A DNA stretch of 64,000 nucleotides from Antarcticirhabdus aurantiaca (GCF_009765365.1 NZ_VTOM01000024.1:1-64000); one strand, 5' to 3'; shown: positions 25,651 to 34,070, counted from the first letter of the stretch. The notes: generated by a model from the sequence alone, not told the origin. Translations and numbers: made by a program.

Positions 25651-25809
25651 GGTCCATGCGGACAGGTGTCCGTTCCCGCCGTGTCGTCCGCGACGTCTCG
25701 CAGGGACGCGGAATACATCCGAGCCACCCGTGCGGGCCGGGCGCCATGGCGAGAGGTCTGTCGGCCATGCCTGGTGGGGGAAGAGCTGCCGCATCGTCGG
25801 TCCGAGCCG

Positions 25810-27075
25810 TCAGGCGAAGCTGGAATACGGGAGGAAGGCGACGTCCACCGGCTCGCTCCGGCCCGGGACGGCCATGTTCCGCCGCAGCCGCCAGCCATCT
25901 CCGGAGAAGGAGGGAAGACCGCGTACCACGGCCGAGGACACGACGAGCCGTGCCCCGAGGGACTTGCTCATCTGCTGGAGACGGGCAGCCAGGTTGACGG
26001 TGTCGCCGAGCACCGTGTGCTCGCCCTGACTTCCGCCGGCGACGACCCCGCCGACGACGGGGCCGACGTGCAGACCCATGCCGAAGGTCAACGCGGGCCT
26101 GCCTTCGCTCGCCCACATGTCGCTCCAGGTCTCCAGCCGATGGACGAGATCCCGGGCGCAGCGGAACGCACGGTCGAGATCACCGCCTTCGTCCTCGATC
26201 GCGAACACGGCCATGACGCCGTCGCCCATGAACTTGTCGACCGACCCCTCCCATTCGGCGACCGTCTCGACCACCCGCCTGCGGTAGTCCGTGAGGAGCT
26301 TGCCGATCTCCTCGGGCTCCATCTCCTCGGCGAGCCCGGTGAACCCGCGGATGTCGACGAAGAGGATCGCGGCCCGCTGACGGACGAGTCCCATCTGGAA
26401 GCCCGAAGCAGCTATCCTCTCGGCCGTGTCCGGCGAGAAGAAGCGCGAAAGGTTCGTCTTCTCCGACGTGCTCGACACGGCCGTCCGGACGAGCCGCCGG
26501 ATGTCCACCGCGAGCATGGTCTGGAAGGCTGCGACCGCCGCGAAGGCCAGTGCCCGCACTCCGACGTCCCTCGCGTCCTCGCCGGCGAGGCTCCCCGCGT
26601 TCGGGCCGACCGACAATGCGGCGGCGCCTGCGGTCGCCGTTCCGAGCGCGACCAGGACGGCGAAGGCCGCGACCATCCCGGCGCGCATCCGCAACCCGGC
26701 ATGGGCGAGCAGGACGAACGCGATGGCGAGACTCGGCGTCGCGAGCGCTTCGGCGAAGCCGACGCCCGGCACGAACATGTGCTCGGCGACGAGGTAGACG
26801 ACGAGCGCCGCGTCCACGCTCACGTAGATCCAGCTCATCGCCGGGCGGTAGAGGCCGGCCACGACGAGGAGGACGGCGGCGAGCGACGTGGCGGCGTAGG
26901 CGGCCAACAGGGCGAGATGGACCGGATGGCTTGCGCCGTCGGGTTCCAGCCAAACCACCGCCGCGAAGACCGCGAGCGTCACGAACCTCCAGAGAGCGGT
27001 CCGCAGCTCGCTTCTCGTCTCGACGTCGGACATGATCCTGACCGGATCCCCGCTCGCCGCATCGATCGCCACCAT
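25810..27075 (-). CDS. Membrane-bound class III adenylate/guanylate cyclase
   Basis: A 421-residue cyclase making cAMP or cGMP. The N-terminal half has about six membrane helices (VTLAVFAAVVWL, LLAAYAATSLAAVLLVVAG, and so on to AFAAVAAFQTMLAV). The C-terminal catalytic domain holds the metal-binding aspartate in AILFVDIRGFTGLAEEM, the second metal site in KFMGDGVMAVF, and the transition-state Asn/Arg in VLGDTVNLAARLQ. All catalytic residues are intact. A linker segment SSTSEKTNLSRFFSP precedes the domain, as usual for this group. AGGA lies about 7 bases before the ATG at 27075. It follows the CusF-like gene on the same strand after a 120-base gap with a stable hairpin. The link to copper is inferred from position. 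Confidence 0.88.
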   Translation of the reverse strand: MVAIDAASGDPVRIMSDVETRSELRTALWRFVTLAVFAAVVWLEPDGASHPVHLALLAAYAATSLAAVLLVVAGLYRPAMSWIYVSVDAALVVYLVAEHMFVPGVGFAEALATPSLAIAFVLLAHAGLRMRAGMVAAFAVLVALGTATAGAAALSVGPNAGSLAGEDARDVGVRALAFAAVAAFQTMLAVDIRRLVRTAVSSTSEKTNLSRFFSPDTAERIAASGFQMGLVRQRAAILFVDIRGFTGLAEEMEPEEIGKLLTDYRRRVVETVAEWEGSVDKFMGDGVMAVFAIEDEGGDLDRAFRCARDLVHRLETWSDMWASEGRPALTFGMGLHVGPVVGGVVAGGSQGEHTVLGDTVNLAARLQQMSKSLGARLVVSSAVVRGLPSFSGDGWRLRRNMAVPGRSEPVDVAFLPYSSFA

Positions 27076-27097
27076 CCGGCATTCCTGTCGCTCGTGC

Positions 27098-27127
27098 GGC
27101 ACCCGGAGCGGTCGCGCTCCGGGTGCC
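27098..27127 (-). terminator. Stable hairpin between CusF-like gene and cyclase
   Basis: Thirteen-base arms GGCACCCGGAGCG and CGCTCCGGGTGCC are perfectly complementary with a four-base loop. There is no T-tract on the minus strand, so it may be an attenuator or RNA-stability element rather than a full terminator. It would lower cyclase expression relative to the copper genes. Confidence 0.5.
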
Positions 27128-27194
27128 TGTCGGACGGACGCCGCGATGAGGCGCCCGGTCTCCATGAGTCGGCGGGGGGAGCCCCGCCGCGGGG

Positions 27195-27479
27195 TCACTT
27201 GATGTCGACGATGGTCAGCTTGCCTTTCACGCGCTCGGCGACGAACTGGATCGACTTGCCGGCCGAAACCTCCGAGAGCATCGCCTCGTCGGCGACGTTG
27301 AAGACCATTTTCATGGCCGGCATGTCGAGATTGGCGAGCGGCTCGTGGTCCACGGTGACCTTCTTCTGCTTCGTGTCGACCTTGGTGACCGTTCCCTTCG
27401 TGAACTCGGCTGCGGCCGCGGGTGCGGCGACGGCTGCGAGGCTCAGGGCGGCGACGAGGGCGGCGGCGTACTTCTTCAT
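27195..27479 (-). CDS. CusF-like periplasmic copper-binding protein
   Basis: A 94-residue exported protein. Signal peptide KKYAAALVAALSLAAVAAPAAAA, then a small OB-fold. The copper motif DHEPLANLDMPAMKM (mature part) corresponds to the E. coli CusF site: His, two Met. The E. coli tryptophan next to the metal (NWPEMTM) is replaced here by Met (LDMPAMKM), which may give a four-ligand site and tighter Cu(I) binding. It would hand copper to CusB or buffer it. AAGGAG lies 8 bases before the ATG. Last gene of the MCO operon. Confidence 0.85.
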   Translation of the reverse strand: MKKYAAALVAALSLAAVAAPAAAAEFTKGTVTKVDTKQKKVTVDHEPLANLDMPAMKMVFNVADEAMLSEVSAGKSIQFVAERVKGKLTIVDIK

Positions 27480-27502
27480 GTCGGTTCTCCTTGAATGAGG
27501 TT

Positions 27503-27988
27503 TCACTTGCCGGCGACCGTCAGCGGGCCGTGCATGCCGGATTCGTAGTGACCGGGGATGAGGCAGGCGAACTCGAACTCGCCGGCCTTGGTGAAGGTCC
27601 AGACGATCTCGCCCTCCTCGCCCGGCGCGAGGCGCACGGCGTTCGGGTCGTCGTGCTCCATCTCGGGGAACTTCTCCATGAGCGCCTTGTGCTCGGCGTT
27701 CTTGGCCGCGTCGTCCATGACGAACTCGTGGTCGATCTGACCCGAGTTGACGACGACGATGCGGATCGTCTCGCCCTTCTTCGCGGAGAATTCCGAGGGC
27801 TCGAACAGCATCCGGCCGTCGTCGGTCTCCTTAATGCCGATCCGGACGGTGCGGTCGACGTGTCCGGCGTCTCCGGGCTTGCCGACGGCCATCTCGTCGT
27901 GCCCGCCGGCGTGGTTGCCGGTGGCGAAGGCCGGGCCGGCGAGAAGGGCGGCGGCGAAGGCCACCGACAGCATCAGTTTCTTCCGCAT
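27503..27988 (-). CDS. Cupredoxin domain protein (blue-copper-type, secreted)
   Basis: A 161-residue exported protein. Signal peptide to about ALLAGPAFA, then a plastocyanin-like fold. Type I copper ligands are visible: His in GQIDHEF, then Cys, His and Met in EFACLIPGHYESGMHG. The N-terminus of the mature part has HAGGHDE, an extra His-rich segment. Cupredoxins of this sort in copper clusters (CopI-like) confer copper tolerance. It lies 51 bases downstream of the multicopper oxidase gene on the same strand. Confidence 0.88.
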   Translation of the reverse strand: MRKKLMLSVAFAAALLAGPAFATGNHAGGHDEMAVGKPGDAGHVDRTVRIGIKETDDGRMLFEPSEFSAKKGETIRIVVVNSGQIDHEFVMDDAAKNAEHKALMEKFPEMEHDDPNAVRLAPGEEGEIVWTFTKAGEFEFACLIPGHYESGMHGPLTVAGK

Positions 27989-28039
27989 AGGTTCATGCTT
28001 CCTGGATGGTTGGTCGTGACTGTGAGGTTGTTCCGGCCG

Positions 28040-29425
28040 TCAGTGGCCGGAATGTCCGCCGGTCGGCGTGACATCTCGTACGGGCGTCGCCGGAAGGGCG
28101 CTTCCCTGTTCGCTGGACGCGGGCGCTGCTGCGGCTTCCGGCAGGGAGCCCGTCCATTCGTAGGCGACCGTCCCCGGGGGATGCTGGTAGTCGCCGGGAT
28201 CGTCGTAGTTGCCGGGCTCGATCCCTTCGCGCACCTTCACGACGGTGAACATGCCGCCCATCTCGAGGGAGCCGAACTGCCCCCAGCCCGTCATCATCGG
28301 GATGGTGTTGTCCGGGATTGGCATGGACATCTCGGCCATGTCGGCCATGCCCTTCGTGCCCATCGGCATGTATTCCGGCTGCACCTGCTTGAGCTTGCGC
28401 GTGACGGCCGTCTTGTCGGCGCCGATGAAGGTCGGGATCTCGTGACCCATGGCGTTCATGGTGTGGTGCGACTTGTGGCAGTGGAGCGCCCAGTCGCCCT
28501 CGTAGACCGCGTCGAACTCGTAGGCGCGCATCGCGCCGACGGGGATGTCGATCGTGACCTCGGGCCAGCGTGCCTCGGGCCTCACCCAGCCGCCGTCCGT
28601 GCAGGTCACCTCGAAGTCGTAGCCGTGCATGTGGATCGGGTGGTTGGTCATGGTGAGGTTGCCGACCCGCACGCGCACGCGGTCGTCCTTGCGCACCACC
28701 AGCGGGGCGACGTCCGGGAAGACGCGGCTGTTGATGGCCCACAGGTTGAAGTCGGTCATCTCCATGACCCGAGGAATGTAGGTGCCGGGATCGATGTCGT
28801 AGGCCGACAGGAGGAACACGAAGTCCCGGTCGACGGGCATGAAGGTCGGGTCCTTCGGATGCACGACGAAGAAGCCCATCATGCCCATGGCCATCTGGAC
28901 CATCTCGTCGCCGTGCGGGTGGTACATGAAGGTCCCGCTCTTCTTCATGTCGAATTCGTAGACGAAGGTCTTGCCCGGCGGGATCGGCGGCTGGGTCAGG
29001 CCGGTGACGCCGTCCATGCCGCAGGGCAGCAGCATGCCGTGCCAGTGCACGGTGGTGTGCTCGGGCAGCTTGTTCGACACGAAGATGCGCACGCGGTCGC
29101 CCTCGACGCACTCGATCGTGGGTCCCGGCGACTGGCCGTTGTAGCCCCACAGGTAGGCGGTCATGCCCTCGCCCATCTGCCGTTCGACCGGCTCGGCGAC
29201 GAGGTGGAACTCCTTCACGCCGTTGTTCATGCGGAAGGGCAGCGACCAGCCGTTGAGGGTGACGACCGGATTGTATTCCGGACCCGCTGAGGGCATCAGC
29301 GGCGGCTGCGTCGTCGCGTCCTCCATGACCGGCGCCTCGGGAAGCGACATCGCGGAAGTCCGCGACCATGCCGCGGCCCCGGCCAGCGCGGCGCCCGCGC
29401 CGATGAACTGTCTTCTGGAAACCAT
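28040..29425 (-). CDS. Multicopper oxidase (copper-tolerance type)
   Basis: Oxidises Cu(I) to Cu(II) in the periplasm using oxygen. A 461-residue protein with a twin-arginine signal (SRRQFIGAG), showing it is exported folded with copper inserted. Copper-centre motifs in order: TVHWHGMLLP, MYHPHGDEM, NHPIHMHGYDF and ALHCHKSHHTM. A methionine-rich stretch near residues 385-410 (MGTKGMADMAEMSMPIP) is the likely Cu(I)-binding substrate site. The motif order and size fit the three-domain copA/cueO-like oxidases. Third gene of the operon behind the CueR box near 31.9 kb. Confidence 0.92.
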   Translation of the reverse strand: MVSRRQFIGAGAALAGAAAWSRTSAMSLPEAPVMEDATTQPPLMPSAGPEYNPVVTLNGWSLPFRMNNGVKEFHLVAEPVERQMGEGMTAYLWGYNGQSPGPTIECVEGDRVRIFVSNKLPEHTTVHWHGMLLPCGMDGVTGLTQPPIPPGKTFVYEFDMKKSGTFMYHPHGDEMVQMAMGMMGFFVVHPKDPTFMPVDRDFVFLLSAYDIDPGTYIPRVMEMTDFNLWAINSRVFPDVAPLVVRKDDRVRVRVGNLTMTNHPIHMHGYDFEVTCTDGGWVRPEARWPEVTIDIPVGAMRAYEFDAVYEGDWALHCHKSHHTMNAMGHEIPTFIGADKTAVTRKLKQVQPEYMPMGTKGMADMAEMSMPIPDNTIPMMTGWGQFGSLEMGGMFTVVKVREGIEPGNYDDPGDYQHPPGTVAYEWTGSLPEAAAAPASSEQGSALPATPVRDVTPTGGHSGH

Positions 29426-29443
29426 GGTTCTCGCTCCTGTCGA

Positions 29444-30910
29444 TCAGTCTTCGTCGCCGCCGGCTTCGGCGGTCTCGACCTCGATGCCGCCGCCCTCGCC
29501 GCCGCCGAAGACGGTGCTGGAAAGGGCCTCGTCGGCGAGCCAGAAGGCGCGCCGGGCCTCGACGGCCGAGACGTTCGCCTCGATCCGCTCGCGCGTGTCG
29601 GTGATCAGCTCGAAGGTGGACGTGATCATCCCGTTGTAGGTGAGCACGGCCTGCTCCTCGAGCGTGCGCTGGAGGGGCAGGACGCTGTTCTGCCAGTGCC
29701 GGGCGATGTCGTAGCTCGACCGGTAGGCCTGGTAGGCCGACCGCGCCTCCGAGCGGACGTTGACCGCACGTTCGGCGAGGAGGTTCGCCGACCTGAGGTA
29801 TTCGAACTCGGCCTTGCGAAGGCGCGCCTGCCCGCTGTCGAAGATCGGGATGGTGAAGCCGACCTCGAAGGTCGGCGAGAGGTTCGTCTTCCTGACCTCC
29901 TTGGGCTCCTCGCCTTCTTCGCCCTCCTCCTCCTCGATCTCCTCCTCGATCTCGACGCCGGCGCCGAGTTCGAGGTCGGAGACGAAGCGGGTGGCCTTGG
30001 TGAGGCCGTAGGAGCGCGCCAGCGTCTCGAGCTGGAGCCTGGCGATCTGGAGGTCGACGCGGTTGCGCAGTGCCTCGCCCTCGATGCCGGAGCGGTTCTG
30101 CACCGAGCGGGGCAACCTCGGCAGCGCGTTCGGCACCTCGAAGTCGATGCCCCGGCCGTAGAGGCCCATGACCCGCACGAGCCGCTCCTTGGCGAGGCGC
30201 GCCTCCATCCGGGCTTCTGCCACGTCCGCGGTCAGCTCGGCGTAGAAGACCTGTTCGCGGGCCTGGTCGGCCTTGGGCATCGAACCCGTCCGGTTCAGCT
30301 CGGTGGCGAGTTCGGCCGCGGCGTCGGCCGCCACCTTTGCCCGGGCGAGGTACGAGACCCGCTCCCAGGCCGCGACCGCCTCGATCCAGGCACGACGGGT
30401 CTGCGAGGCGACCTCGAGAGTCGCCAGGACCGCCTGGAGCTGAGCGGCGTTGACGTTCCTCTCCGCCACCGCGAGGCGCCTCTCGCGGGTCAGGAGGGCA
30501 ACGATGTTGGTGACGACGAGCCCCTCCACGGTGCGCGTGAAGTCGACGGTCCCGTATCTCAAGGAGATCGTCGGGTTGAGCGGCGGCAGGCTCTCCTGCC
30601 AAAGGTCGGCGACCGAGATGCCGATGTCCGCGTAGGCGGCCTGGAGACCCTTGTTGTTGAGGAGCGCGATCTGCACGGCGGCGTCCGCGCCGACGTACTT
30701 CGCGTTCAGGAGCTGGCGGACCTGCGCGTCGACCGCGGCGGCCTGCTGGCGGTTCTGGACCCAGGCCGTGCGCTTGCCGAGGATCGCCTCGGACCGGAGC
30801 GCCACCGGCTGGATGCCGTCGGTGGGAAGGAAGGCGTCGTCGCGGGCGAGACAGCCGGCGAGGACGAGGGGCGAGGCGATGGCGAGGAGCGTGAGGGCGA
30901 GACGGGTCAT
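29444..30910 (-). CDS. cusC: TolC-family outer-membrane efflux lipoprotein (CusC-like)
   Basis: Outer-membrane channel of the copper/silver export system. A 488-residue TolC-family lipoprotein (signal LLAIASPLVLAGC, lipidated Cys). Two long helical repeats typical of TolC/NodT proteins can be seen, ending AFWLADEALSSTVFGG. It carries a strongly acidic insertion near residues 330-350 (EIEEEIEEEEGEEGEE) that most family members lack; this may affect gating or metal capture. It overlaps the preceding lipoprotein gene by four bases. The matching CusB and CusA are 6-8 kb away in another unit behind a CueR box of the same type. Confidence 0.88.
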   Translation of the reverse strand: MTRLALTLLAIASPLVLAGCLARDDAFLPTDGIQPVALRSEAILGKRTAWVQNRQQAAAVDAQVRQLLNAKYVGADAAVQIALLNNKGLQAAYADIGISVADLWQESLPPLNPTISLRYGTVDFTRTVEGLVVTNIVALLTRERRLAVAERNVNAAQLQAVLATLEVASQTRRAWIEAVAAWERVSYLARAKVAADAAAELATELNRTGSMPKADQAREQVFYAELTADVAEARMEARLAKERLVRVMGLYGRGIDFEVPNALPRLPRSVQNRSGIEGEALRNRVDLQIARLQLETLARSYGLTKATRFVSDLELGAGVEIEEEIEEEEGEEGEEPKEVRKTNLSPTFEVGFTIPIFDSGQARLRKAEFEYLRSANLLAERAVNVRSEARSAYQAYRSSYDIARHWQNSVLPLQRTLEEQAVLTYNGMITSTFELITDTRERIEANVSAVEARRAFWLADEALSSTVFGGGEGGGIEVETAEAGGDED

Positions 30911-31206
30911 TTGGTCGACTCGCCTTCGTCCGCCGGGACGGCGCCGGCGGGAGCGGCGTCCTCGCTCGGTGGAGCGGCGCCGGCGACCGGCGCCATCTCG
31001 ACGCCCGTGCCGCGCCATCCGGCCGGATCGGTCGGGGTGCGGTGGGTGTAGGACCCGATGACGGATCCGTAGGCGACGGTCGTGACCGCGACGGCCGGGT
31101 CGGCCTGGGGCGCGTGGGTGCCGAGGTCGGACAGGCCGACCGGCCGGGTCGCCGTGCAGCCCGCGAGGAGCAGCCCGGACAGACCCGCAAGGAACATGCG
31201 GAACAT
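30907..31206 (-). CDS. Small lipoprotein, hypothetical
   Basis: A 99-residue lipoprotein (signal MFRMFLAGLSGLLLAGC, lipidated Cys17). The mature part is low-complexity, with a proline/alanine/glutamate-rich tail. No metal motif stands out. Its stop overlaps the CusC start (ATGA), so they are translated together; small lipoproteins of this type often accompany cusC-like genes. Confidence 0.65.
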   Translation of the reverse strand: MFRMFLAGLSGLLLAGCTATRPVGLSDLGTHAPQADPAVAVTTVAYGSVIGSYTHRTPTDPAGWRGTGVEMAPVAGAAPPSEDAAPAGAVPADEGESTK

Positions 31207-31392
31207 CGTTTGACCTGGAAGGAGGCGCGCCTGTCCGTGCGGGCTCGCGGCCCGCCGGCGGATTCAGGGCAGGAAGTCTGGAGCGTGTCCGCGACGGTGC
31301 GCGGTACGGGACGCTCGGGGCCTCGTGGGATGGCTCACGCGCGTCGGAGGCGCGTCCGCATCCCGGCGGCGCAGGGAAGCGCCGCGGTCAGG

Positions 31393-31788
31393 TCAGGTTC
31401 TGGGGGGCCGATCCGTCGTGCCGGCGGGCAGGCCCTTCAGACTGCCCGGGGCGAGCGCCACCACGTCGGAGCCGGCGCGTCCGAGGAGCGCGCCCGGCAC
31501 CGTTCCCGGCACGAAGAGCGAAGGGCAGTGGCTGGCGCACTTCATGTCGGACGGGCCGGAATGGTCGTCGTCCGCCGACGGATGCTCGGCCTTGCCGGCA
31601 TGCGAGTGGGCGTCGTGCGATGCCTCCGCCGAGCCGTCGACGTGGGCGGCCTGTACGGTGGTGGCGTCGTGCGGCGCCGCCGGCGCCGGCGCGGCATGCG
31701 CCATCTGCGACAGGACGACGGACAGGCACAGGAGGACCGCCGACAGCAGCCTCCCCAATCCCGTCGATCCGATCGTCCCGAACAGCAT
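31393..31788 (-). CDS. CopL-like secreted His-rich protein, first gene of the cuproprotein operon
   Basis: A 131-residue exported protein (signal RLLSAVLLCLSVVLSQMAHA). The mature part is rich in histidine and acidic residues (EASHDAHSHAGKAEHPSADDDHSG) with a MKCASHCPS motif, a plausible copper site. First gene after the CueR box at 31889-31911, as CopL-like genes often are. Its C-terminal PPRT ending matches that of the similar gene at 39711. Confidence 0.75.
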   Translation of the reverse strand: MLFGTIGSTGLGRLLSAVLLCLSVVLSQMAHAAPAPAAPHDATTVQAAHVDGSAEASHDAHSHAGKAEHPSADDDHSGPSDMKCASHCPSLFVPGTVPGALLGRAGSDVVALAPGSLKGLPAGTTDRPPRT

Positions 31789-31888
31789 GCCCGATGCCTA
31801 CCCCAACCGGTTTCCGACGTCCATTGCGCGACGGACACACGTTCCAGCCCCGCTCAAGACCAAGCAAGTCTTCGTGACGTTTCTGCGG

Positions 31889-31911
31889 CTTCCAAGTGTT
31901 GGAAGGTCAAG
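31889..31911 (-). promoter_or_regulatory. CueR-type operator-promoter for the cuproprotein operon
   Basis: On the minus strand TTGACC (-35) runs directly into the dyad CCTTCCAACACTTGGAAG. A dyad between -35 and -10 with a 19-base spacer is the classic MerR/CueR arrangement. The sequence matches the three other boxes in the window almost exactly. About 100 bases upstream of the CopL-like gene. Confidence 0.88.
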
Positions 31912-31931
31912 AGCCTTCTGCGAAACATACC

Positions 31932-32186
31932 ATGCCGATCCACCTTCCGGCCGACCTGTCGCGATGGTGGCGCCTGCGCACCGACGTCGATCCGGAGAGT
32001 CCCGCGGGCCGGACGCTCGCCGATCCGAACGAACCGGAAAGTCGGTACGCCAGTCGGATCGGAGCCGACGCGTGGTTCGCCACCGAAGGTGCCGACCGTC
32101 ATGAAATCATCGAGCACGACTATCGCAGTTCCGACGAGGAGATGGTCACGATCATCGGCATCCTCGACGAGCGCATGATGTCCTGA
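31932..32186 (+). CDS. Orphan copy of the ImmA/IrrE C-terminal domain
   Basis: An 84-residue protein, about 85% identical over 75 residues to residues 182-257 of the ImmA/IrrE-type protease at 22741-23514. Only about 11 substitutions separate them, and the ends coincide exactly (GILDERMMS). The protease domain is missing. The ATG at 31932 is the first good start after the divergent CueR box. Either a truncated relic of a duplication, or a stand-alone binding domain able to interact with the protease's ligand or substrate. The conservation in frame argues that the protein is, or was recently, functional. Confidence 0.7.
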   Translation: MPIHLPADLSRWWRLRTDVDPESPAGRTLADPNEPESRYASRIGADAWFATEGADRHEIIEHDYRSSDEEMVTIIGILDERMMS

Positions 32187-32294
32187 CCATGTCCGCGAAC
32201 CCATCCGCGGTCGTCGGACGACCGCGACATCCGCCGTTCCAGCCGATCCGCGGCGACGCGAGCCGGCCCGAAATCAAGGAAGATTTGCACTTTT

Positions 32295-32334
32295 CGTCAA
32301 AACAGCTTGACGCCCGCCAGTTTTTGCTGAAAAC
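32295..32334 (+). promoter_or_regulatory. Dyad operators in front of hipBA
   Basis: CGTCAA, six bases, TTGACG (32295-32312), then GTTTT, five bases, AAAAC (32320-32334), just before the hipB ATG at 32344. Toxin-antitoxin operons are normally autoregulated through such dyads bound by the HipB-type antitoxin. Confidence 0.55.
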
Positions 32335-32343
32335 ATCAAATCC

Positions 32344-32610
32344 ATGGTGTCGGAACTGGTGTTGGAAATCGTGGATCGGGCAAAGCGACAAGGCTTGTCG
32401 AAAGGCGAGCTTGCGCGGCGGGCCGGTCTGACGCATCCCGCGCTGTCGCGACTTCTGTCGGGCACCAACGGAGCGAGGTTGGAAACGGTGGAGCGGCTCG
32501 CGTCCGCGGTCGGGATGCGCCTCGCCCTCGTTCCGGACGACGACTTCGCCGCGGACCTCCTCTCCGGAAGGATCCTCGACTTCCCGTCCGACGACCGGAG
32601 CCGGGCCTGA
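32344..32610 (+). CDS. hipB: HipB-like antitoxin, XRE-type helix-turn-helix
   Basis: An 88-residue DNA-binding protein with an XRE HTH (KGELARRAGLTHPALSRLLSG). It should bind and inactivate HipA and repress the operon. Its stop overlaps the hipA start (TGATG), giving coupled translation. Standard architecture of a type II HipBA-like system. Confidence 0.85.
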   Translation: MVSELVLEIVDRAKRQGLSKGELARRAGLTHPALSRLLSGTNGARLETVERLASAVGMRLALVPDDDFAADLLSGRILDFPSDDRSRA

Positions 32611-34070
32611 TGCTGGGTACGCTGTCGGTCTGGACGCTCGCCGAGGATGAACCGCGTCGGCTGGGCCGTCTCCAGTTCGACGGGGAGAGGTCGGTGTTCG
32701 AGTACGACCGCGAGGCCGCGGATCTGCCCGGCATCGGGCTGGCCTACGACCCGAAGAGGCTGGTCGGCCACAGGATCCCGTGGACCGCCACGCACGACGA
32801 ACCCCTCCATCCGATCTTCATGTCGCTCGTCCCGCCCTGCGACGCCACCAATCTCCAATACAGGATCGCCGCGAAGGCGCTCGGCTTCACCCGCGACACC
32901 CTGCACAAGGAATGGCTCATGTTGCCTTTCCTCGGGCACGGCTCCCTCGGGCACTTGGACGTCTTCGAGACGGACGCGGAGGCGATACGCTGGTACCGCG
33001 GAGAGATGCCGAAGCCGGCGGATCTCGCGGACGGCGAGATCGTCACGCTCGCGCTCGACGCGTTGGCCGCCGGGCACGATCCGATCGCGCTCGACCGGGT
33101 CATCGAGGCCGTGGGACGCGCCCCCTCCCCGGGAGGCGCGATGCCGAAGATCATGCACCGCATCGTGTGGCCGGGCTCGGAGGCCGCCGTCGACGCGATC
33201 GTGAAGTTCGAGCGCGTCGACGGGAAGCGTCCCGACCTCCTGCTCCTGGAAGACTGGGCCTACGGCGTCCACGAGCGCATCGGGCTCACGGTGCCGAGGC
33301 GTGCGCTGTTCCGCGACCCGAAGGGGAACCACGTCCTGGCAACCGAGCGGTTCGATCGGATGGCCGGACGCTGCGTGCCGATGGAGTCGGTGTATTCGGT
33401 CTTGAAGTCCTACGCCCCCGAGGCGTTCCCGGACCCTTTCACCCGCGTGTACGGGACGGAGCCGAACTTCGAGATGGTCGCGGCCGCGTTCGCCAACCCC
33501 AGGACCGGGATGACCGTGGACGTCGCGGCGGACTGCCGCGACCTGTACACCAGGATCGTCCTCTCCTTCCTGACGGCCAACGGCGACCTGCATCTTCGCA
33601 ACCTGTCCATCCTCGGGCCACGCGGCGCGGCGCGGTTGTCGCCCGTCTACGATCCCGCGCCCATGCGGCTCTTCGGCGGGGTCGACATGCACACCGCCGT
33701 GACGTTCGGAAACTTCAGGTTCTACGGCCCCCGGCTGCCGGACGGGTTCGCGGAGGCGCTCCTGGAACTCGGCAAATCGTTCCGCCTCCCGACGCCGACC
33801 GCGAGGTCCATCGTGGATGACGCCTTCGAGCTGACCCGTCATGCCGCGGACGAGATCCTCGCCGCGGGAGCGACCGCCGGCACCGTGTCGAGGTTCGTCG
33901 ACCTCGTCGCCGAGGTCAGGTCGGCCATCGAGGGGACGCTGGTGCGGCGGCCCGTTCCCAAGCGACCGGAACGCCGGCGTCGGCGTGTCACGGAGGCCCC
34001 GCCCGCCGAAGGTCCTGACGACGCCCTACCGGCCGGACCCGCCGTCGAAACGATCCGCCCGGGATTCTGA
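32610..34070 (+). CDS. hipA: HipA-like serine/threonine kinase toxin
   Basis: A 486-residue kinase of the HipA/PI3K-like fold. The catalytic motifs are intact: the FERVDGKRPDLLLLEDW segment, the catalytic loop NGDLHLRNLSI and the metal-binding YDPAPMR. A non-conserved proline/arginine-rich tail of about 45 residues (VRRPVPKRPERRRR) follows the kinase core. Classic HipA phosphorylates glutamyl-tRNA synthetase to slow growth. Lies inside the copper island between an ImmA-domain orphan and the cus genes. It is a persistence/defence type module; the target here is unknown. Confidence 0.85.
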   Translation: MLGTLSVWTLAEDEPRRLGRLQFDGERSVFEYDREAADLPGIGLAYDPKRLVGHRIPWTATHDEPLHPIFMSLVPPCDATNLQYRIAAKALGFTRDTLHKEWLMLPFLGHGSLGHLDVFETDAEAIRWYRGEMPKPADLADGEIVTLALDALAAGHDPIALDRVIEAVGRAPSPGGAMPKIMHRIVWPGSEAAVDAIVKFERVDGKRPDLLLLEDWAYGVHERIGLTVPRRALFRDPKGNHVLATERFDRMAGRCVPMESVYSVLKSYAPEAFPDPFTRVYGTEPNFEMVAAAFANPRTGMTVDVAADCRDLYTRIVLSFLTANGDLHLRNLSILGPRGAARLSPVYDPAPMRLFGGVDMHTAVTFGNFRFYGPRLPDGFAEALLELGKSFRLPTPTARSIVDDAFELTRHAADEILAAGATAGTVSRFVDLVAEVRSAIEGTLVRRPVPKRPERRRRRVTEAPPAEGPDDALPAGPAVETIRPGF

